Below are positions 1 through 6,295 of a stretch of DNA of 12,357 nucleotides, piece by piece. Under the pieces are notes generated by a model. That model was given only the letters and a program-made list of their open reading frames with translations, did no database searches and was not told the origin of the DNA. Where the stretch lies: assembly GCF_052119425.1 (NCBI RefSeq), contig NZ_JBQKFH010000053.1, positions 1 through 12,357 of the forward strand, given 5' to 3'. The first letter of the stretch is position 1; every line of letters begins with the position of its first letter. The stretch is from Enterococcus_E cecorum_C (lineage in GTDB: Bacteria; Bacillota; Bacilli; Lactobacillales; Enterococcaceae). The translations under genes and the position numbers were made by a program.

Positions 1-128
1 TCCACCCATAGTTTAACTTTATTATCAGATGGAATGCCGAACTTATTTGCAAGATAAGTATAACCACCTTCGCCATTAAGATAAGCATTTACAACTTGCT
101 TTTTAAACTCATAAGAATATTTGTACAT
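1..128 (-). CDS. IS3-family transposase OrfA, N-terminus (partial)
   Basis: The minus-strand frame begins at ATG 126-128 and runs off the window, giving 42 residues that start MYKYSYEFKKQVVNAYLNGE and continue with a YLANKFGIPS segment. This is the helix-turn-helix beginning of the first transposase ORF (OrfA) of IS150-group IS3-family elements, which binds the element ends; the catalytic DDE part would be in OrfB, outside the window. A GGAGG ribosome binding site lies at 140-144, about 11 bases upstream, and the terminal inverted repeat follows at about 161-185, as expected for the left end of such an element. Whether the element is intact cannot be seen here. The family call is from remembered sequence pattern; the exact IS name is not assigned. 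Confidence 0.8.
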   Translation of the reverse strand, partial: MYKYSYEFKKQVVNAYLNGEGGYTYLANKFGIPSDNKVKLWV

Positions 129-160
129 AAAAATACCGACCTCCAATTGTTAGATTTTAT

Positions 161-185
161 GGTCTAACTTTTGGGGGTCGGTACA
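161..185 (-). repeat. Left terminal inverted repeat of the IS element
   Basis: The 25 bases have the TG...CCCCCAAAAGTTAGACC layout of IS150-like terminal repeats, and they sit about 30 bases upstream of the OrfA start. The partner repeat is not in the window, so this is called from position and pattern alone. Confidence 0.65.
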
Positions 186-194
186 ATACCTCAT
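186..194 (-). pseudogene. Start of a minus-strand reading frame cut by the IS insertion
   Basis: On the minus strand, AAAAGGAGG (201-209) lies 6 bases before an ATG at 192-194. Only three codons (M-R-Y) can be read before the IS end at 185; the frame then stops 11 codons further on inside the element. A well-placed Shine-Dalgarno sequence and start immediately next to an IS end suggest a gene that lost its body to the insertion, or whose body lies beyond the IS. The identity of the gene cannot be told. It could also be chance. Confidence 0.35.
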
Positions 195-200
195 AATTTT

Positions 201-237
201 CCTCCTTTTATCTTGCAAATTGAAGAATAAAAGGAGG
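201..237. promoter_or_regulatory. Perfect 11-bp inverted repeat that hides a Shine-Dalgarno sequence
   Basis: CCTCCTTTTAT (201-211) and ATAAAAGGAGG (227-237) are perfect reverse complements separated by 15 bases. In minus-strand RNA the downstream arm is the ribosome binding site of the ATG at 192-194, so the stem would pair it fully with an anti-Shine-Dalgarno arm. Read on the plus strand, the other arm also places GGAGG 7 bases before an ATG (245), which opens a frame of only 15 codons. There is no U-tract after the stem, so a terminator is less likely than translational control or a palindromic remnant. Confidence 0.5.
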
Positions 238-341
238 GCTTCTTATGTTTTTCATAGATATTTCTCACTTACTGTTTATATCGAGAAATTAACTCGTCAA
301 TATAAGAGTGAAATACCAAACACATTGTTCCGACAGGTATT

Positions 342-369
342 AAAAAAGCAGTGAGTTTTCACTCACCGC
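342..369 (-). terminator. Rho-independent terminator of the glycan-utilisation operon
   Basis: On the minus strand, GCGGTGAGTGAAAACTCACTGC forms a hairpin (5-bp core GTGAG/CTCAC, plus GC/GC closing pairs around one mismatch) followed at once by six T residues (342-347). It lies about 60 bases after the GH16 stop codon, with no gene between, so it ends the chbG-PTS-GH4-GH16 transcript. Confidence 0.85.
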
Positions 370-430
370 TCTTCATGCTTTATACAAAATAATCCAAACT
401 CAAAATACAATTGAACAAATTCCTAATATA

Positions 431-1675
431 TTAGTTTAGACTCCATTGTCCTCTCCATGCACCTTGATGAAGCTCACCAATTTCTAAATAACCTAATTTA
501 TTCTCTGTATGAATTACTTGATTATTCTTCCATCGGTTAACTAATCTAAAGTAATTTCCTACTGGCTCTTTTTTCCATTGAGCACTCCAGTATGTTTGTG
601 GTACATTTCCATGCTCCACGTAACCAGTTTGATTCTCAGTATGAAGATACTCACCAGTTTCTACATTCTGAATAAGGAAATATTCTCCTTTAGGTATCAT
701 TTTCCATTGTGATGCCTTAGTGGTATCAGTTGTAAGCATAATTTTATCGCTTTCACTATCTAAGTAGAAACCTTCTCCTGTTTCATGGCTAGTCAAAGAA
801 TTTACAGGGATATCATATCCCTCATTACGCTTATATACTCGGAAATAATCAATTGCCCATTCTTTAGGGTATACATTATTGCCTTTTCCTGAACCTGCGT
901 CTGTATAGATATTCAAGATAGTCCCCATTGGATAATCAGGAGCTTGATTGATTTCCTTATATAACACCCCATCATAATAGAATTTCAAAGAACCAGGTGA
1001 CCAGTCTAAACCATAAGTATGGTATTCTTCTGTCTGATCATTAGTAGGAGCTGGATTTTCTGCAATATGCCAATTGGGTTTCTGGAAAAATGGATCATTC
1101 CAACCATATGCAGCTATTCTCCATGTATTTGGTCTGCTGAAAAATGTCTCGATTACATCAATTTCACCAGTTTCTTTAGAATTAAACCAATCGTCAGTAT
1201 CATTTTGCATACCAACCATCCACCAAGCCTGATGGCCGCCTCCACCAACATTGGATAATTTAGCTCTAATTTCAAAATATCCATAAGTTGTGGCATAGCC
1301 TGTCCACTCTTCCTGGTCACTCATTAAATTCTTACTGCCACTAAAATTATGTATCCAATTTTTATTGAAACTCATAATGGCACTTGAACGTACGGTCCCA
1401 TCCAACTCAGGCGACCAAGGTTTTTGGTCTTCTGCTATATACTCGATAAGTTTACCATCCTCAAATCTATAATTAGCTTTAGCGTTTTCAGGATTTTTCG
1501 TCCAATGAGGAAGATAGTAATCTGTCCACTTTGTTCTATCTAGACTATCTCCATTAAATTCATCATGAAAATCAAGATAATAACCTTCCTTTTGTGGGAT
1601 ACTCTCTTCTGCATGAACTACTGAACCAAAGCCAAGAAGCATAATTGAGAAAAGTGAAATAGTTAATTTTTTCAT
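431..1675 (-). CDS. Secreted GH16 endo-glycanase with C-terminal beta-trefoil-like domain
   Basis: The 414-residue protein starts with a signal peptide (MKKLTISLFSIMLLGFGSVVHA, likely cut after Ala22) and has no LPXTG anchor, so it should be released. Residues about 30-283 form a glycoside hydrolase family 16 domain. The catalytic motif EIDVIE is at 171-176, giving Glu171 as nucleophile and Glu176 as acid/base. This ExDxxE form is that of laminarinases, agarases and endo-beta-galactosidases, not the ExDxE form of lichenases. Residues about 300-414 hold three related segments ending in QW (HTENQTGY..., HTENKLGY...), as in ricin-type beta-trefoil sugar-binding domains. It is last in its operon, 27 bases after the GH4 gene, with a GAGAGG site before ATG 1675. 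The substrate is not shown by sequence; a beta-galactoside or beta-glucan is possible. Confidence 0.85.
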   Translation of the reverse strand: MKKLTISLFSIMLLGFGSVVHAEESIPQKEGYYLDFHDEFNGDSLDRTKWTDYYLPHWTKNPENAKANYRFEDGKLIEYIAEDQKPWSPELDGTVRSSAIMSFNKNWIHNFSGSKNLMSDQEEWTGYATTYGYFEIRAKLSNVGGGGHQAWWMVGMQNDTDDWFNSKETGEIDVIETFFSRPNTWRIAAYGWNDPFFQKPNWHIAENPAPTNDQTEEYHTYGLDWSPGSLKFYYDGVLYKEINQAPDYPMGTILNIYTDAGSGKGNNVYPKEWAIDYFRVYKRNEGYDIPVNSLTSHETGEGFYLDSESDKIMLTTDTTKASQWKMIPKGEYFLIQNVETGEYLHTENQTGYVEHGNVPQTYWSAQWKKEPVGNYFRLVNRWKNNQVIHTENKLGYLEIGELHQGAWRGQWSLN

Positions 1676-1702
1676 AAGTTATCCTCTCTTCCGAAAGTAT
1701 AA

Positions 1703-3028
1703 TCAGTGTAGAGTGGGCCAATATTCTTTATTAGCCTCATAGAGTTCATCAAGAACTTTTTTACCAACTGTATAATTTGGAATTGTTTTGTTAAGCATCA
1801 CGGCTTCTAGAGCAGCTTGGTATGAACCTGTTAATGCTGCATCAACTGTCTTCTTCTCATAAGCTTTTTGCATTTCCATCAATCCCTTTTGTAAGGTCGG
1901 AATATTGCCTATATTTATTGTTTCAGCTCCCATGCTACCAACATAAGCAGGTACTTCAACTACGGCCTCTGGATCAAAATTGGAAATAGCTCCATGATTC
2001 TTTTTATTGACAGTAAATCGTTCTCTGGTATTGTGAATAATCGCATAAGCAATATCTACAATATAGTTCCCATGAACACCTGCATGCAGAGCTGAATCTT
2101 TAGCGGTGCCTGCTGCGATTACTCGGCGACATTCTTCATAAATGCGTTTTTCTCGCCCTTGTTGAACGTAGTCTCCTCTAGTGAAGTTTACATCATCATG
2201 TGCTAATACTTCATCAGGGGTCAAATAATATTGTAAGTAACAGTTCGGAAAGTAATCCGGGAACCTCTTGAAGAGACTAATCATCTGCTTGTAGGTATCA
2301 ATCCAATACTGATCTGCTTTTGTTTCTTCATTTGATTGAAGAAGGGTATCAATTTTACCAGAAAGAACATCCTCCCTTAGCTGTGGCAACAAGTCCTGAC
2401 CTTTTTCATCGTAGACATTGGTCCACCAACCAAAGTGATTCAAGCCAAAATACTTAAAGGTTAAGTCTCTCAAATCTTTATTAAAGTATTTAGCAATTGC
2501 CCCTTCGATAGAAATAGGCATATCACAAATACAAAGTACTTTAGCTTCTGGAAACTCCCGATAAATCGCTTCTGATAAAATAGCTTCTGGGTTTGTATAG
2601 TTCAAAATCCACGCATTTGGACAGAGTTCTTTCACTTTGCGGATAATCTCCATGACTGCAGGAATCACTCTCATCGCAAATGAAAATCCTCCCAAGCCAC
2701 ATGTTTCTTGTCCAACAACACCATTTCGGATACAGATTTTTTCATCGATAGCTCGTTGACGGTTTAAACCTGGACGGATTTGCATAAAAAGATAGTCCGC
2801 GCCAGTAAAAGCTTCATCTATATTAGTTGTATAGGAGACATTAACTGATGAACCTGTTTCAGCATAGTACATCTTGGTGTATTGACCCAGTAAAGACACA
2901 CGCTCTTCATCATTGTCATAAAGAACCAAGTCTGTTAATTGTAGCTCCCCAGCTCGTTGACGTAATACTTCTAAAATTCCTGGTGATTGAGTAGACCCTC
3001 CGCCTACCATAACAAATTTATGTCCCAT
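1703..3028 (-). CDS. GH4 6-phospho-alpha-glucosidase-type enzyme (GlvA-like)
   Basis: This 441-residue cytoplasmic enzyme matches glycoside hydrolase family 4 over its length; B. subtilis GlvA is about the same size. The N-terminal GGGST (9-13) is the NAD-binding loop. NYTNP is at 143-147, the CDMP motif at 168-171 supplies the metal-binding Cys, and GLNHFGWW (195-202) holds the conserved metal-binding His198. YLQYY at 264-268 lies in the region of the catalytic tyrosine. CDMP is the signature of alpha-specific members; beta-specific ones carry CN(V/I)P. The reaction is NAD- and Mn-dependent hydrolysis of a 6-phosphorylated disaccharide delivered by the PTS. An AAGGAG site precedes ATG 3028, and the gap to the PTS gene is 17 bases. 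The adjacent deacetylase suggests that the natural substrate carries an amino sugar rather than plain maltose-6-phosphate. Confidence 0.85.
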   Translation of the reverse strand: MGHKFVMVGGGSTQSPGILEVLRQRAGELQLTDLVLYDNDEERVSLLGQYTKMYYAETGSSVNVSYTTNIDEAFTGADYLFMQIRPGLNRQRAIDEKICIRNGVVGQETCGLGGFSFAMRVIPAVMEIIRKVKELCPNAWILNYTNPEAILSEAIYREFPEAKVLCICDMPISIEGAIAKYFNKDLRDLTFKYFGLNHFGWWTNVYDEKGQDLLPQLREDVLSGKIDTLLQSNEETKADQYWIDTYKQMISLFKRFPDYFPNCYLQYYLTPDEVLAHDDVNFTRGDYVQQGREKRIYEECRRVIAAGTAKDSALHAGVHGNYIVDIAYAIIHNTRERFTVNKKNHGAISNFDPEAVVEVPAYVGSMGAETINIGNIPTLQKGLMEMQKAYEKKTVDAALTGSYQAALEAVMLNKTIPNYTVGKKVLDELYEANKEYWPTLH

Positions 3029-3045
3029 TATTTTCTCCTTCTCTC

Positions 3046-4602
3046 TTATGAATTCAAATACGCTTCAATTTTCTCACGAACTGTTTCAACACCCAGTCCA
3101 ATAATAATTTGGATATGTTTGCCTTTATCGACAATCCCAGATGACTTTACCTGATTTTTCAGAATCCCGATGTCAACCTTGCTGTCATCCTTGACGTCAA
3201 CCCGCAAACGTGTATAACAGTTGATGATATTAGCAATATTATCCTTACCACCAAGACCAGCAACAATTGTTTCTACTTGTGGGTCTACTGAGCCTACAGA
3301 AGATGACGTTATAGTCTCTGCAGAAGAAATAGGTAAATCAAGGTTTTCTTCTACCATATCTTCCCGTCCAAGTGTAGGAATATTAAGCTTCACAATAAGG
3401 TAACGGAAGACGAAATACTCCATGAGAGCTGTGATGACAAAGACAACTGGAATCCAGTATTGTTTACCCAATGAAACAGGGAAAGCAAAACTATTGATAA
3501 TCATATTGATACCCGTATCAAATTGAATAGAGATACCAATTAAGTTTGTAATCAGTAGACTGAGTCCATAAACAATGGCATGAGCCAACCAAAGAATTGG
3601 GGACAAGAAAAGGAATAGGAATTCTAAGGGCTCTGTCACCCCTGCCATAAAGGCTGTGACGACAGTCGGAATAAGGATAGAAGCAACTTTTTTGCGATTT
3701 TCGGGTCGAGCTGTTTTCCAAAGAGCAAAGGCAATACCAATCGGTAAAGAAATAGAACCGAAGTTTGCAAGATAACCGATTGATGGGTGCATACTGGTAA
3801 TAGAGCTAGCATTTCCAAGTTCTGCCAACCAGATATTAAAAGCACCATTTTGTACTTGACCAGCGATTTCTGCTGTACCTCCAAGCGGTGTATAGAACAA
3901 TGGCATCCAGAGGAAGTGATGCAAACCAAGAGGTAAGAGCATACGATTCAAGAAACCATAGAAGAAGAAACCGATAGAGCCTGCTGTTGTGGTGGTTGCA
4001 ACAACAGATTCAACAACCGCATTTACAAGAGGCCAGATATAAGTGGTCACAATAGCAAGGACAATCGTCGCAAAAATCAAGAGAATATAGACAGACTTTG
4101 TCCCTTCGTATGGAGATAGGTATTTGTGTAGTTTAATTTCACCAAATTTATTGACCATCACACCCACAAGACACCCCAGCATAATACCGAGAAAAACTCC
4201 CATATCAACCACTTGCATGCCAAAAATCATACCCTGACCAGTTCCATAAAGACCAAACTCACCAGCTTCAGCTAAGCGATTCGTCACAGTTAACCACGAG
4301 TTATTGGCATATAAGAAAATTAAGAAGGTGATAATACCCAAAATAGCCGCATCCGTTTTGTATTTAGGTTTTGCTAAAGCTGTCGCAATTCCCACACTAA
4401 AAATCACACTGAGTTGTCCAATCATCCCACCCGATAAAATATTGAAGACAAAATTCCCAATATTTTTGGTAAATTCGGGCATAAAATCCAACTTCAAAAT
4501 GGCACAAATAGATAATACAATCCCCGTCACAGCCATAAACATAACTGGCTGAATAATGGCTTTAGAAAAGACACTTGCTGATTTCATCATTTTTTCTTTC
4601 AT
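3046..4602 (-). CDS. PTS sugar transporter EIICB, glucose/maltose (GlvC/MalP) type
   Basis: The 518-residue membrane protein has about ten hydrophobic segments over residues 15-400 (EIIC), with the family motif GVTEPLEF at 321-328 and the LGLHHFLWMP segment at 225-234. A Ser/Thr-rich linker (about 425-440) leads to an EIIB domain (440-518) with the phosphorylated cysteine in NCYTRLRVDV (Cys462). It imports a sugar and phosphorylates its 6-position. No EIIA domain is fused and no EIIA gene is in the window, so a glucose-type EIIA from elsewhere must serve it, as known for GlvC-type transporters. Its ATG overlaps the chbG stop by four bases (ATGA), and an AAGGAG lies within the chbG end, indicating coupled translation. 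Sequence cannot fix the sugar; an alpha-glucoside or amino-sugar disaccharide fits the neighbours. Confidence 0.85.
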   Translation of the reverse strand: MKEKMMKSASVFSKAIIQPVMFMAVTGIVLSICAILKLDFMPEFTKNIGNFVFNILSGGMIGQLSVIFSVGIATALAKPKYKTDAAILGIITFLIFLYANNSWLTVTNRLAEAGEFGLYGTGQGMIFGMQVVDMGVFLGIMLGCLVGVMVNKFGEIKLHKYLSPYEGTKSVYILLIFATIVLAIVTTYIWPLVNAVVESVVATTTTAGSIGFFFYGFLNRMLLPLGLHHFLWMPLFYTPLGGTAEIAGQVQNGAFNIWLAELGNASSITSMHPSIGYLANFGSISLPIGIAFALWKTARPENRKKVASILIPTVVTAFMAGVTEPLEFLFLFLSPILWLAHAIVYGLSLLITNLIGISIQFDTGINMIINSFAFPVSLGKQYWIPVVFVITALMEYFVFRYLIVKLNIPTLGREDMVEENLDLPISSAETITSSSVGSVDPQVETIVAGLGGKDNIANIINCYTRLRVDVKDDSKVDIGILKNQVKSSGIVDKGKHIQIIIGLGVETVREKIEAYLNS

Positions 4603-5402
4603 GATAAATAGGCTCCTTTTTCTACATTACCATAATGGCAAAGTTCAATTTGATTTTCTCTAAATAAATCCGCTACATCTTCATCACACAAAAGAGAGAC
4701 CTCTTTTACTCGTGCAATGTTGAAGGATGAGTTAAACAATAGAATCTCATCTACATAAGCTGGATGAACCATTAATTCTGTGATAGAATTATCCTTAACT
4801 TTATCTAAGACAGATTTGATTTCCTCCAGACACCCCCTTTTAAGATCCTCAAAACTATGAGATAGATCTCTAATATGCGGGTAATTCGTTAAATCCAGAA
4901 AACCAGTCGCTCCAATTTGATAAGGAAGTGAAATATTATTTTCCAAATCATAGGCATTGCGAATCGGCAGTTGATACTTCTGTGCAATCCTCTTTGTAAT
5001 GGACAAATTTTCAGAAAAAGTATGCAAGTGATGATGACTGTCTATATGGGTTGGCTGTAAGCCCTTATCAAGAAGATAATCAATTTGGTAGCACCACTCC
5101 TCAAATATTTCTCCATCGTCTATTTGAGAACGGCGTTCATGATAATCTTTAAGGGAATAAAATCGTCCGTTCTGACTAATTGTCTTTCCTTTCGTCATAG
5201 CATGGCCGCAAGTTAATACTAGGTGTACCCCAACCCCTAGACTTGGATATTGCTTAGCTAATGCCACCGCTTCTAAACACCCTGGCATATTTGCCATCAA
5301 GGTGGTTGAAGTAAGAATACCATCTTGATAAGCTTTTATAATGCCTGCATTGACGGCGGGTGAATACCCGAAATCATCAGCATTGATAATAACTTTTTTC
5401 AT
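4599..5402 (-). CDS. chbG: ChbG/YdjC-type carbohydrate deacetylase
   Basis: The 267-residue cytoplasmic protein begins with the metal-binding motif NADDFG (7-12), followed by GVGVHL (His60), HIDSHHHLH (119-127) and HPAY (213-216), the hallmark motifs of the YdjC/ChbG family. In E. coli, ChbG removes one acetyl group from phosphorylated chitobiose so that the GH4 enzyme ChbF and the regulator can use it. Here it is the first gene of the operon, with a strong AAAGGAGG site 7 bases before ATG 5402, and a GH4 enzyme and a PTS follow. It probably deacetylates the N-acetyl sugar brought in by that PTS. The symbol is by family; the exact substrate is unproven. Confidence 0.85.
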   Translation of the reverse strand: MKKVIINADDFGYSPAVNAGIIKAYQDGILTSTTLMANMPGCLEAVALAKQYPSLGVGVHLVLTCGHAMTKGKTISQNGRFYSLKDYHERRSQIDDGEIFEEWCYQIDYLLDKGLQPTHIDSHHHLHTFSENLSITKRIAQKYQLPIRNAYDLENNISLPYQIGATGFLDLTNYPHIRDLSHSFEDLKRGCLEEIKSVLDKVKDNSITELMVHPAYVDEILLFNSSFNIARVKEVSLLCDEDVADLFRENQIELCHYGNVEKGAYLS

Positions 5403-5455
5403 AGCTTTCCTCCTTTCTGATAGGACTACTTATGATGTTGTTCCGTATCTGATCA

Positions 5456-5484
5456 TTTACTTCACGCTTTAATTTTAGTATAAT
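5456..5484 (+). promoter_or_regulatory. Promoter of the RpiR-family regulator gene
   Basis: TTTACT (5456-5461) and a perfect TATAAT (5479-5484) are spaced by 17 bases. Its -10 lies within the opposing operon promoter, so the two transcription starts compete or are controlled together. The expected leader is about 75 bases. Confidence 0.6.
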
Positions 5485-5500
5485 TAGAAAGCGAATACAA
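5472..5500 (-). promoter_or_regulatory. Promoter of the chbG-PTS-GH4-GH16 operon
   Basis: On the minus strand, TTGTAT (5495-5500) and TAAAAT (5472-5477) are separated by 17 bases, a sigma-A layout with a weak -35 and a good -10. It lies about 70 bases upstream of the chbG start and overlaps the rpiR promoter on the other strand. Confidence 0.55.
5485..5500. promoter_or_regulatory. cre-like site (CcpA catabolite repression) over the operon -35
   Basis: TAGAAAGCGAATACAA agrees with the cre consensus WTGNAANCGNWNNCAW at all but the second position. It covers the operon -35 element, the expected place for repression by CcpA when a preferred sugar is present. This is seen by eye, not scored against a matrix. 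Confidence 0.55.
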
Positions 5501-5511
5501 TACCGTTTTCT
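5486..5511. repeat. Imperfect 26-bp inverted repeat in the divergent promoter region
   Basis: AGAAAGCG (5486-5493) and CGTTTTCT (5504-5511) are reverse complements at 7 of 8 positions around a 10-base centre. The repeat contains the cre-like site and the operon -35, and it may be the binding site of the RpiR regulator or part of the cre context. Confidence 0.35.
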
Positions 5512-5535
5512 CTATTTGCATCTATTCCCAGTTGG

Positions 5536-5549
5536 TGAAAATATTTTCA
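5536..5549. promoter_or_regulatory. Perfect palindrome, candidate RpiR operator
   Basis: TGAAAATATTTTCA is a perfect 14-bp palindrome just upstream of the rpiR ribosome binding site. RpiR-family regulators commonly bind GAAA...TTTC dyads. It lies downstream of the rpiR promoter and upstream of the operon promoter, so binding could affect both. Confidence 0.45.
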
Positions 5550-5566
5550 GTTAGGAGATTTATCAA

Positions 5567-6289
5567 ATGGCACAGCTTTATCATTTCAATCGTTTGTTTC
5601 CAAACAACTCTCTCTATAAAGAAGATGAAAAGATTATAAACCATATTTTTTTGATGATTCAAAAACAAGAAAATCTTGATATACGTCATATCGCTAGCCA
5701 AAATTACACTTCTACATCCTCTATCAGCCGCCTAGCTAAAAGAGCTGGCTTCAACAACTTCAAAGAATTTATCTTTTTCCTTACTAACACTAGTAAAAAA
5801 CAGTTAGAAAACCAGCTGGAGTCACTTCCCTTTGCCCACTCTGATGCTAATTGGGAAGAAATCTTCCAACAGCTCAGACTAGCCTTTATTTCAAAAAATG
5901 TCTTTTTATTTGGAGAAGGATTTTGTCAATTTTTAGTGAATTATACTTATAGAAAATTATTATTGAAAAAAGTATATGCTGTTGACCTAGATGGAGTTGA
6001 AATTAAAACTGTTTCAGACAATAAGCCACATACTCTAATCACCTTTTCACACTCAGGAGAAAATAAGCGTGGGCTACGAAAAATAGCTGAATGTAAAGAA
6101 TTGGGAGGATGTATCATCGCAATCACTGCTTCCCCTAACAGTAGCTATTGTCTGGAGAGTGACTTTTGTATTATAGTTGAAAATCAGGCAACAATAACTG
6201 ACTATGAAAACCAGCATTTGAATTTCTTTTTTGGAAATACCTTGAATTTGATGGAATATCTCATTGATTTATGTTCTCAGGACTCTTAA
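5567..6289 (+). CDS. RpiR-family transcriptional regulator of the glycan operon
   Basis: The 240-residue protein has an N-terminal RpiR helix-turn-helix (about 1-78; recognition region IRHIASQNYTSTSSISRLAKRAGF, 39-62) and a C-terminal SIS sugar-phosphate-binding domain (about 105-210, with FSHSGENK at 160-167). Such regulators sense a phosphosugar or aminosugar phosphate and control the neighbouring catabolic genes; GlvR of B. subtilis is a related case. The gene is divergent from the operon, shares its promoter region, and has AGGAG at 5553-5557, 9 bases before the ATG. Whether it activates or represses cannot be read from the sequence. Its stop codon lies 6 bases from the convergent relaxase stop codon. 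Confidence 0.85.
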   Translation: MAQLYHFNRLFPNNSLYKEDEKIINHIFLMIQKQENLDIRHIASQNYTSTSSISRLAKRAGFNNFKEFIFFLTNTSKKQLENQLESLPFAHSDANWEEIFQQLRLAFISKNVFLFGEGFCQFLVNYTYRKLLLKKVYAVDLDGVEIKTVSDNKPHTLITFSHSGENKRGLRKIAECKELGGCIIAITASPNSSYCLESDFCIIVENQATITDYENQHLNFFFGNTLNLMEYLIDLCSQDS

Positions 6290-6295
6290 ATCTTA

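Larger units (their letters stand above)
1..185 (-). mobile_element. Left end of an IS3-family (IS150-like) insertion sequence
   Basis: Reading the minus strand, the element begins TGTACCGACCCCCAAAAGTT at position 185 and leads into the OrfA start at 128. It has the 5'-TG end usual for IS3-family elements, with a G/C-rich inner stretch. The right end lies outside the window, so the target duplication and the matching right inverted repeat cannot be checked. The outer edge could be off by one or two bases. Confidence 0.75.

Noticed and set aside
245..292. 15-codon plus-strand frame after GGAGG at 233-237
   Set aside because: The ribosome site is well spaced but the peptide is tiny and featureless; it is probably a by-product of the palindrome at 201-237.
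431..1675. Lichenase or xyloglucan-type assignment for the GH16 enzyme
   Set aside because: Those groups use an ExDxE catalytic motif, while this enzyme has EIDVIE (ExDxxE).
3518..3929. Minus-strand frames inside the PTS gene
   Set aside because: They lie in other frames of the well-supported EIICB gene and have no ribosome site or family motif.
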